Below, in pieces: positions 34,441 to 45,200 of a stretch of 64,000 nucleotides of DNA. The notes under the pieces were generated by a model that was not told where the DNA came from, ran no database searches, and saw only the letters and a list, made by a program, of their open reading frames with translations. Numbering within the stretch: position 1 is the first letter of the stretch; every line of letters begins with the position of its first letter. This DNA comes from Puffinus mauretanicus (lineage: Eukaryota; Chordata; Aves; Procellariiformes; Procellariidae), in assembly GCA_023333565.1 (NCBI GenBank), contig JAJKFH010001182.1:310001-374000 (forward strand). The letters are read 5' to 3'. The position numbers and the translations under genes are program-made.

Positions 34441-36515
34441 TCCCTGCAAGATTGCTAGTGGTGAGGGTGGGGGAAAGGCAGAGGATCTTGCTGGGTTCTG
34501 CAACATTACATAAATGTAGGCATGTCAGTCAAGTGCCTTTGGTTCTTGTTATGTAAAAAGCCATATCTAATTTATTTTTATTAGGATGATTACTTTGAGA
34601 GCAACCTATCAAGGTGTATAGCAGACTTGCTACCTCTTTGCACCTCAGGAGGATCTGTGTTGTCCAAGCAATGTGATGGACACAGTGGCAGGCCAGTGTA
34701 TTTCAGTGTGCTGAGAATGGTCAACGTGGGAGATTCATAGTCCTGTGAAGTCTGAAGCTCTGAAACTGGTGGGTCAGTGGAAACTTGTACAGGTTTTTGT
34801 GATCTTTTTTCTTTTCTAAATGTTATGCCGTGGAACTTACTGGATCAGACGGTGCTTGCTTCCTCTGTTTTTCATGCTGTGTGTATTATATTGTGTGTTA
34901 AACTTGATTGAGTCTCAAGGGCATTCTTCTACAGAAAGCGTATGATATCCCTAAATAGGTTTGAGCATTCTTTTAAAAAAGCTGCATTATTTGTAATTGT
35001 ACTTTCCCTGACATTTCTTAAAAGAACGTGTATGTAGCAGGGATATACTTGCTTTGCTCTTTGCCCTGATGTCAACATGGCATTTTTGACAGATCTGTAC
35101 CTTACCTAAATGAGCAGGTAGCATTTAATCCTGCAGTTTGTATACCCAAGTCAGAAGAACTTTAAAGCACAAGAACTCTTTCTGCACCCTAAACAGAATA
35201 GTTGTTCACAGAAATGGTAAGTCATTCTGTATTCATGTGTTTAAGAGCTTGGATTATGAAATACATTCCTCTCTTTTTTTCTTTTTCCTTTTTTTTTTCT
35301 TTTTTTTTCCGTGTGTCCCAGGCTACAAGTTGCTGAGGGCCTCTGCAGAGAGGCGCTGAGCTCCCGCAGGGGCCGTGACACTAGTGCCTGCGTGCAGAAC
35401 CTCTCGGAATGGGCTCCAAAAGGATGGATTTCCCACATGCATAAATGAGTTGTTTGTTTACACTTTGTGTTCATAAATTCCTTTTACAAAGTTGTGCGGA
35501 ACTGGGGGGAAAACATGCCTTCAGTCAGGACTTAATTACAAATGAGGCTGGGGTTGAAGCATTATCTTTGCAAACGAAGGAACAAGGGAAAGGTAGTAAT
35601 TTGAAACTGCGTATGCAACCCTGAGGAGAAGCTATTACACTTCATAGACATATAGTTCACCTGAGGTTAGTAGGGGAAGCAGGGCATACTGAAATGCAGG
35701 GATGGGAGGTACCTCCTGGATGCAGTCCTTTATAACCATGTCATCGTATCACATTCCAGAACAGACTACCTGGGAAACGAGGTGCACCTTCTCTCTCCTG
35801 TTTCTACTCTTGTCTTAGAACCATACTCCTTGGGTAATGGGACACCTTCTTCAGTTTTCGAGCCCAGATTTATTCATGATCATTGGCAATGTTATACCTT
35901 ACTTATATAGCTATATTTGCCTGCATGATCTATATACAGACCACTATGTATATGCTTGAGTTTTGATTATTTTTGTTTGGTTTTTTTTAAACAACTTACT
36001 CCCTCCCCAAAGATAAAGAAATGTTTTGATATTGGATGGCTTATTACAGGTTGTTTTTTCTACATGTTTCCTTGTATTGGCATAATGCTTAGGAGGAACA
36101 GTTGTGTATCGCTGGGCTCTGCACAGACAGTAATACCATGGTTGCCTCTCCGCATCTATAACAACATTTTTTGTTTTGTTTTTATTTTTAATCCATCTGT
36201 TAGTTGTATTGAAGTTTTCTGATACATTTTCTAAGATTTTATTTACTGAATTAAAAACCTGGAGACTCTACCTAAGGAGCTTTACCCGTTGCTCACAGCT
36301 TGAGGAGGTCAGAGTGCCACCCTGGTGTTTGGGTGATGACTGGAGCGTGAAAACACCACAAATGCCCAGTTCCCACTTGCTGCTCCTTCAGGCAGAGGGG
36401 GTTGCGCAGTCGGAGGTAACTCTACTGGCTGTTGCTACCACTTCTCATTTTATTCTCCTATTCAAGCCCATGGGTTGAAATGAATCAGCAAAGTAGAGCT
36501 GATAAGCGTGTTGAG

Positions 36516-36537
36516 TTTAGAGGAGTAATCCTCTAAA
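36516..36537. repeat. Perfect hairpin, 9-bp arms, 4-nt loop
   Basis: TTTAGAGGA, loop GTAA, TCCTCTAAA. It directly adjoins the 12-mer tandem that follows. Confidence 0.85.
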
Positions 36538-36579
36538 TTTACTAAACAATTTACTAAACAATTTACTAAACAATAAACC
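36536..36579 (+). repeat. AATTTACTAAAC 12-mer tandem, three perfect copies plus partial
   Basis: Copies at 36536-36547, 36548-36559 and 36560-36571 are identical, followed by AATAAACC as a decayed fourth unit. Confidence 0.9.
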
Positions 36580-39500
36580 TTAACTAGAGCAGAGCCATTC
36601 TCTACTATTATTACTTACTGTAACGTCACCCAAAAAAGCATATATGGCCATTTAGAAAAAGCTTCTGGAAAGATCTTTCTTGCTAAAGCATTTGCTTTAG
36701 TGATTGGTGATGCAGTGGTTTTAAATGAATATCCTGCATCCTGGATCTGTTAGATCATAAAATGAATTTTACTGCATGTATTGTATCTTACGCAGATTAC
36801 TTGAGTTGAATGCATAAATTTGTGCCCAGCTTACGGCTAGTAGCTAGATACATTTAGAAGGATATGCAATTGATAGTTGCTTGGCCAGAAAAACATTCAA
36901 GTAAGGTTAGGTACTTGTCGGAAGATAAACAGTTAATAATAGGAACAGGTAAAAACAAAATAAAGATATGCCAGAAAGCTCAATCTTCAGTCTTGAAAGG
37001 TGTGGCCTGTTGTCTTCCACTGTACTTATGGTGTCCTTTCTAGGCCTGGCATTTTTGTAAGCGTTGGAATTCCTTCTGCCTCGCAGAAATCATGCTTTTG
37101 CAGGTGATTGGGAATTCATCAGCACAAATGAGTTTATTACAGATAACATAATTCCTTTAAAATTATCTCTTATCAGAACAGCTTCCTTCTCTGTGCCCCC
37201 ACCCATGAATAGAAACTAAAGGATTTTGGAGGTGTTCAGCATCCCTCAGGAGTGGCTTCATGACCAGCAGATCTAGTTGTAGGGACTGTGGTTTAGAATC
37301 TGTTCCTGGACTGGCCGTTGTCGCATCTCCTCCAGTGCCTGCCGTCTGTAAACTTTGATCAACTTGTTTCATACAGTTCCTTTGATACCCCAAATATTGG
37401 AGGATCTCACCGGCTTCTGCCTGGGTAAGGCAATCTGAACAGTCTTCCATTGATTTGTTCCACAGAGGTTTTTGCAATATCTCGACACAAAAAGCTGTCT
37501 GTCCTGCATTTTCTTTCTGCTTGGTAAGAAAAGAGAGCAGTAGTACAGCACATTTCAACTCTCAGTTTATGCCATCACAGTGTCATACACGCTTGAAAAC
37601 TGTAATTGCCTAAAATTTTTTTGAAGCACTCAAATTGCAAAACTGATCTGCTCTTTTCTTTTGTGTCTTTCCAGCTGAAATGTAAACAAATCTTACAGCC
37701 TTTTCATTGTTTGGGCCATCATAGACCTCATGGATTAAACTATATCACAAATTCTGAGCATCAGAGATGCAAATTATTTAAATGCCCAATTACAGTTGAC
37801 TGTGTAGTCTACCTCTGTGTTATGGTAAGTTTTTTTGCATTTACTGGGCAGTAGCTATTTTGGTATATTATTATGATTAAATTTATACCTCTGGAGCAAA
37901 TGAACTGAAAATAGCAAACCCAACCCCTTCCCTGTCCAGAGCTACTGATTAAACAGTTATAGTAACTGTTTTTAAATCACTTTTAGTATGTGTGTCAAGG
38001 TCACATTAAATCATCTTTAAAATGTGTATATATGTAATGCACTTTGAAATTGTCTATTCATAAACAAATGCATCATGCATATATTCAAAATGAGTGGTTC
38101 ATAAAAATTTTAGCAGAGAGGTAATGCACTCCTGTACATTTAAAATCACATTTAAAAATTCTCATTCTCTCAGGAATTAGGTTAATTGCATATTTGATAA
38201 GGACTCCCCAAACTCATATGGCAGACTCTTGTTCCTCCCCAGCTCCTTTCAGAGACAATGCAGACTGGAAGTCTAGCTTCTAAGAGCATTAATTTTTAAT
38301 ATGTTATAGTTTCATATACATGAATGTAGAGACTTGGAAGGGTTTGTAAACGAAGACCCTGAAATGCCTGATATAATTCAATGCTTGAGAAAGGAGAAGA
38401 AAGAAAAAAAAAAATTCCTGAAGGAGATTGGACTTTATACAGAGTTTTTGTCCCTCTGTATAGAAATGAGTATAAGTAAGCTTGAATGGTTTCAAAGTTC
38501 AGCTCTTGAGTACTGGCTGACACATCTCACGTACTGTATCTTGGCGTTTTGCCTCTAATCAATTTTGTTCTTACTCCGTGCTTGGGAATAATTGGTTCCC
38601 AGGTTTAATGTTTTGTAATTTTTTAATCTTTCATATGAAAAGTTCTTAGGTGTTCTTGTGGATATCTGCATTCCTGGAAATGTTTTAAAAATTAACAGAT
38701 TTACTATATGCTTCTGCCCTTTTGTAACATCATGGATGTTGTGTATGCATTTCATCAATAGAAAGGTAAGAACCTCAAATTAAATGCAAATGTTTTGGAC
38801 AGCATATTAAAGAACGTGTCTGTGATGTGTCCGTCATGATATAAGTGTGGAATGTATTTGGTTATCCTGCCTTTTTAGTCTTTTCTAGACATTGTATTTT
38901 GGCTTAGTTAGGTGTGAGTATCACTTGTGTTTTAATATTAGTGATTGCAAGCTAGCTAGCAAATTGTGTAGTACCCTTGCCATCCTTCCAAGATGAGTCT
39001 ACCTATGCAGGATAATAGTCCACCACTTGTGCCTTTCCCAGTTATCTGGGGTGCAGGGAAGCTGCAGATGAGTGTTGGCACAGTGCTGTGATGTGGGAAG
39101 GAGCTCGGACATCATAAGATGAAGATGATGAAAGATCTTAACCAGGACAGGACATTGGTTCCTAGAGTTCTTGGATCGTTATCATGATCAACCCTCAAAA
39201 CACCTTATCAGAAAACTTACATTTGAGAATGCTGTTAAATTAATGATTCCTTGGGCCACTCGACAGGTGAATCATTGGGAATATCATATGAATGTAGCTC
39301 TGTTAATATGGTGTCAAAAATGTGTGCAATTTCTATTAAAGTATTATTCATGAGCATCCGAGTGTTCTCAGTAGATTAAAAAAAGGAGCTGTACTTGTAA
39401 CCGTACCAGATAATTGTATTGACTCTACCATCTCGTACTGATCTACACGTGTGTGTAGAGTGAAACTTAATGTTTGACCACAGAAAAATACACAGGTCTG

Positions 39501-41248
39501 TGTTTCTACAGGCCTTGTATCTCTATACATGCTTGTGTTCTGGCTATACGTCTTGCACGTAGTCATTTCTATGTACCTTTCAACTGAAGTGGCCTGCTCC
39601 CTGTTGCTAGCTCTGTTCTTTTTGCATAGCTGACACAAGCTGCTTTAGACGTTGAGTCTGGTTTGGATCTGATGGTTGATGGGTACAAATGCAAGCACCT
39701 CTCAACAATACCCTTCGGTTCCACACGTCTTGGCTCTCTGATGTATTCTCCTGGCTTGATTAGAAACTTTCTATGATAGCTAATCTGCATCTCTCCTTAA
39801 ATAGTGGGAAAGGATGGTCAATTCTCATATTGCTTTGTGAATTCCCAACAAACTCAGATAATAATACAAATATTAGAGCGCGTAATTACAACAGAAGTAT
39901 CGTCAGCTGGCTGAGACATGCAGAAGTAAGTTCCCTAAGCTGTTAGTACCCCCACAGAGTATGATTTTTAAAATTTGGGGTTTTGGTTCAGAATTCCCCG
40001 GTGCTATTTTAGATTTACAGAAGGTTTACAGAAAGCATAGTTGCTACACCATTTAACAGGTGCAGAGAGTGGGGGATAGTAAAGAGCAACCTTTTTAAGT
40101 TCTGAAGTGTAAAAATCCACCTGACTAAAGGGATTGTTTCATCAACCAGCACGAAAAAACTCTTTCAAACGTATGTTTTCTATTCAGCAACAAAACTTGT
40201 GTTGCAGGAGATTATACCTTTCCGAACTCCACTTGGGGGTAAGAATGTAATTAGCTGAGAGGCAGGAGAGCAGCAATTATGGACAGGAGTCCTCCATAGA
40301 AGTCCTGGGAATAGGAGAACCAGCAGGGCACGTTATGAATGTTAAAAATATACACGGGCTTCTAGGGACCACTAAAATAAGATGTTTCAGGGTTTAATGT
40401 GTTAGTTTTAGCATTACTAGAAAGTCAAAGCTATGAGATGGAGAATTCCTCAGTGTATCTGTTGTGTGTCTTCATCACCAAAGACGACAGTCAAGAATGC
40501 ATTTTTGAGCTCTGGAGTTTTTTTCATTAGGCAAAACTTTACACAAATTTCTCATGTTATGTTATTTTCTTAGAGTGTATGATTTTTACAGTACTGCGTA
40601 TTATTGCTCTCAAATGTTTTATTTTAAGAGTTGCTAAATATTTGTGGGAGTGTGTTCTTAAGTTACAATTATTTCAAAATAAATGCATTAACTTTTTTAA
40701 AGCTAAGGCAAGACTTTCAGCTGTCATTGTTACCTGACATATAGCATTACTTATTATTGTCTCAAAATTGTTGTAAAGTTACCATAGAGCAAAATGATCA
40801 TTGATTTACTGACTCTTTTGCTGTATTAAGGATTTGAAGTAAGCTAGTTAGGACCAAGTTGTTTCTAACAGTTTTGGTTCTTACAGGAAGCAGCTTCTGT
40901 TTTCATTTCTGTTGGTTGCTGTTTGCTCTAACTGAGGAAAAATTTTCAGGATCTGAGACTTCTCAGTCATGAGTTTAAAATGAGAAGGCTGTATTTTCAG
41001 CGCCAGTTGTTGGTTACCTGTTACTTAGAAAAGCAGAGTTTTCTCAAATGAAGAGGCTAGTGAGGGAAAGAAAAAGTTGTACCGTTGCCTGATTTGTTTC
41101 TCCAAATTCATATGTGGTCTGCGTAGTCCAAATGTGTAAATCCAGTGTTTCTAGTTAACTTGCTTATCAGACTGTGGTTTAAAGTTCCCTTTGAGATGGG
41201 AACTTACGGGATCAGGTTCCGCAAACATATAAATCATTCAAGTCAGAA

Positions 41249-41303
41249 TCTCTGGCTGCTCAGGCAAATAACTTCTTTAGTTACTTGCCTGAGCAGCCAG
41301 AGA
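41249..41303. repeat. Long perfect inverted repeat / hairpin (19-bp arms)
   Basis: TCTCTGGCTGCTCAGGCAA (41249-41267) is the exact reverse complement of 41285-41303. Inside it, one A/C mismatch is followed by four more pairs (TAAC/GTTA), leaving a 7-nt TTCTTTA loop. The 55-nt stem-loop is far more stable than random AT-rich intron DNA and resembles a short pre-miRNA in shape. No mature miRNA is recognised from memory. Confidence 0.9.
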
Positions 41304-41925
41304 AGATGCTGCAGGGAGAAAGGGAGGCCCCTTTCCCTCCAGCTGCAGGGAGCCGGGTGCACCAACTTGAAGAGATTTCTGGATCGTGGATCCTGGATCG
41401 CGGCAGGTGCCTTCCTGCACCACAGCGTGAGGTGCTTAAATGTGTAAGAAGGGGTAAGCAATTGCCCTCCCTCATTAGCATCGACTATGAGACAGATTCC
41501 CACTTAGCTGTCAGTTTATGTGAAATCTCAGTCAGAGGTACATAAATTTTTGCCTATTTCTGGAAGTGAGACATTAACTTTTTCGGGGTTGTGTGTTCCA
41601 CAGACAGCTAGAGAAAAATGCACCATTGCTATGGTAAATCAAAACTCATTTTGTTTTCTCTTTTTATTATTCCCTTCATGCAGATTCTCCTCCGTATTCA
41701 TTCAAGTACTTCTTTCCAAGAGTCTTCCTTTTCTTTTTAATGATTGTGGCTTCTATTTATGTTCATGTGCTGGCTTTTCTGCTTTGAAGCACAGAAAAGA
41801 TTTGTAAGAGTTTCTTTGGGGGACAGAAAAAACATACTGGAGGGTATGTAGTTAGTGGATCTAAGGTCCTAAAACTAGCACGGGCTACTCAAACTCAGTC
41901 TGCTTCCAGTTGGGTTTGGGAATGA

Positions 41926-42200
41926 GTGACTGGAGTGGGAGAAGTCTGCGCGCCTCTCCGGAGCAGAGCCCTGCTGCAGCGTGAGCTGCGGGAGGGAGGT
42001 GACTCTCCAGCTGTTGTTCTGCGGACGGGAGCCCCAAATGCAATCACCGTCCGCAGCCCCGAGCGTCTAAATCTGGCTGTAGTCGTCTCAACTGCAGAGC
42101 GATTCTGCATGCTTCTCGGCTTACTGCTTTGTTACCTCAAAATAACCGGTACGTCTGAGCAGGGCTGACCGCGCGTCGCCTGAAGCGCAGCGGCTTGCGT
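41926..42200. promoter_or_regulatory. CpG-rich patch, possible small CpG island
   Basis: About 275 bp of raised GC and frequent CpG within AT-rich DNA. It includes a 10-bp perfect inverted repeat CTGCGGACGG (42019-42028) / CCGTCCGCAG (42047-42056). It could be an alternative promoter, an enhancer or the remnant of a GC-rich repeat. No TSS evidence is available from sequence alone. Confidence 0.3.
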
Positions 42201-45200
42201 CCAGTGCTGGAGGGAGTGCATTTGTATAGGTAGCGTTGCTGGCCTCTATGCAGTGTTTTGTAACTGAAAGGTCGGAAACATATTTTAGCTTAAATATCAG
42301 TTCTGGTCACTTCGTTGTTAGATAATGAACTTCCAGAACAGAAACCTAATGTAGAGGCTGTGTTTTAATTATGTAATGTTGCTTTTAGAATAATATGTAT
42401 CACTCATAAGATTTTTAGTTTCACCTTAGCATTTTTCACAGAACATTAGCACTAGTTTTGCTAATGTGCTTTACCGGTCCCCTAGGAGTTGAGACATTTT
42501 ATACATGAACTAGAGTGTATAAATGTATCAAAAGTTTTTATTTTCAGACACTGTCTTTCAATAAGTGTAAAACCCATTGTTCAAATGGAAAATCAAGACG
42601 AAATGAACGTCACTGCTTTTCTTTGTGTATTGATGAGGGGGAAGTATTTGGAGAAGATTGGAAAGGGAATTAGCTGGAAGTTCTTCTGTAGGCATACAGG
42701 AACTTATTTTGTAAGGAAACTTTCATTCTGTGCAGAGTGGCATTCAGCTGAAGCACTTAAAAGAAATTTTTTACTTTTGCTAAATTATTGCTAACAGCAT
42801 GTAGGGAGGGCATCCAATGTAAAGCACCATTGATATTCAGTTGTCCCCAAACTGCCGATGTGTGTGTATTCCTGCTGGCAGGAGCGGTTGCAGGGTGTGT
42901 GCACTCAGCCACAGAAGTACCATAGAAATGAGGAGCAAACTGTTTTTCTGGTGGGCCGATGAGGCAGCAGTTTTGCCTGAGATTGGTTAAAGAGCTCTTA
43001 TAAGGAAAGCTAACAGGGTGGGATTAGAAATACAGAACCAGTTTCTGAGAAGAGTTCATTTTAAGGGAGGTCAAAAACTGGGTTAACAGATGTCTTAGGT
43101 TCAGCCACGAATCTGCCCTGTGTGTTGAAGATTGCAGTGCACTTTCCTGCAGTGCTTGGTTCTCTCACTGTATAATCAGTGTCAGGACTTAATAATTACT
43201 GAATGAAAGTCTTGTTCTAGGTCTAGTCCAAGATACGGGGGGAAAAAGGAAGAATTATGACAGTCTCCTTTTCAGGTGCTGGTTGACATTCTACTTAACA
43301 CAGAAGTTACAAAATTTGCACATTCCATTAAAAAGGCTTTTGGAAGTTACTGAGAACTAATAAAGAGCTGAGGTTTGCTAAGATAAAAGAAAGCTTGTTC
43401 AGAATATGAAAAGTATAACAGTCTGCATTTCTGGAGAAGGTGGGTTTTTTGACTTTGGTGATTTAAAGTAACTTTTAACAAATAATTCAATTTTTTACTG
43501 TCTGAAATCTGGTAACTTCTGTACTACCAAGTTTTATCATTCCTCTCACCTTTGACTGAAATCAAATTGTTATACAAAAAACCTCAGCTGTCAAAGTCAG
43601 TAAATAGACATTATTTGAGGTTTGCTTCAGCCTACTGAATAGTCTTGTGGACATACCTGTTTTTTTGCAATTACCAGTTATTATAGCTGTTTCTGGTACT
43701 AGTGTGCATATGTCATCAACAGTTTGTCCTAGAACTTAGGAATTTCCTAAGCAGGAATGGGACCTGCCTTAAACATAAACGTATGAACAGAGGTGGAAAA
43801 AGCACACTTGTCTACCTGAGATGACACTTGGATCCTAAGTACAGAGAAGACCCCAGAGCAGTTCAGGAAATGAAGTTTCAGTTTGTGAAAAATGCCTGGG
43901 ATAAGTTTGTTCACTTTGTGTATTTCCTTGCTGCTAATATTTTGAAGTATTTTGTTCTAGAAGCATTGAAATTTTTATGTGCTCGAATCCTTTTTTTCCA
44001 AAGCAAAGTTTGCTTCAGCAGCACATCAGTAGCTGCCTTGGGGTCTACACCAGCTCAGAATACTGGGCACCAAGCTTCACATCACTGGCTCAGCAGCCTG
44101 TCTGTCTTGCCTGGTTTGTTCTACCTGAAGGTTGGAGCAGAGACTTTTCCTGGCACGTTTCTGTTCTACTCATTAATTTTTTTCCAATAGGAAATATGTT
44201 CTGCAAGCGATTTCCCCCCTGCATCCCCTGCTAGACTTTGGCAGTCCTCAGTACTGTGGCCAAGAGCTACGAGGGAGCTTTTCACTTTTGTAGGTTGTTT
44301 CGTATCCATCTGTGGTGTTGGTTGATTTCTTTGTTCTTGCTTTGTTTTGCTGGAATTTTTAAAGGTGTGTGTCTCAGTTGTTGCATAGCTGCAAGATGGG
44401 TTGCCCATCCTTTTTCAGAATCCTCTGCCAGACTCTCAGCTCAGGTTTGAGAGAGGAACGTGAAAGGAACATGAAATGCACTGTTTTCTACCAGGAGGAG
44501 GTTAGGACAACAGAGCTTTTTAATGTTCCTACCTGCTTTTGCAAGACTGGAAGACGCAATGTCTCTCAAGTATTCCTCTAGGAAGTGTTAAATTATGGTG
44601 ATCAGTTACCCTGATCGTTTTATATAAGAAAACAGAAATATAGTCTGAAGGAAGTTCTCAGTACAGCAGATAAAAATAGTGGAAACATAGAGGGCATGGA
44701 TGGAGGAACAGGAAGAAAAGTATTAATTTTGTAGGAGAGCAATTGGACTGTTTTGAGATGATTATGTGCTACCAGTAAATCATTACTCACCTGCAGGGAA
44801 AGGAGGGACCATCCCAAATCTCCCTGTAAAACAAATGAGATGTCAAGGCTCTTCTGTCCCTGTTCATGTTTAAGCAGCCTCTGCAACCTCTGGGTGGTGA
44901 GGGAAGACTGGACGTGGCTTTGGGCTTTTTCCCCTCGTGGTACCTATTACGTGAGTGTTAGTCCACTGCGTGAGCTACCACCTTCCTCTTCCACACACGG
45001 AGACACCAGTGCACAGGAAAACGTTCATCGCCAGAGAGATGTTCACAGCCTTTTTCATTCTGATCAGCCTAGTTAAAACACAAAAAACTGATTCAAGATT
45101 CAGACCTGTTTACTTGGGAAGGAGAATGTTGGCTAGCCCACTTACAAAGTGTGCAATGGAAGTTGTGGCACCTGAGGCTTTTGTATGGCAATGATTGCCG

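Larger units (their letters stand above)
34441..41248. other. Intronic or intergenic sequence, no gene recognised
   Basis: AT-rich DNA with a polypyrimidine tract (35268-35310) and a small hairpin plus 12-mer tandem at 36516-36580. A 131-codon minus-strand frame at 37163-37558 is preceded by an acceptor-like pyrimidine tract; see findings. No supportable exon. Confidence 0.5.

Noticed and set aside
35640..35830. Possible CR1 3' fragment (ttccagaacagactacctggga)
   Set aside because: Only a short stretch resembles the CR1 GGAACAGGCTGCCCAGGGA region; neighbouring landmarks are missing.
44005..44030. tgcttcagcagcacatcagta, resembling the 5' end of U6 snRNA
   Set aside because: Similarity stops after about 18 bases; the rest of U6 and any upstream snRNA promoter elements are absent.
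43828..44190. 120-codon plus-strand frame
   Set aside because: No recognisable domain, no flanking splice sites of quality, and frame length is within chance for a 64-kb window.
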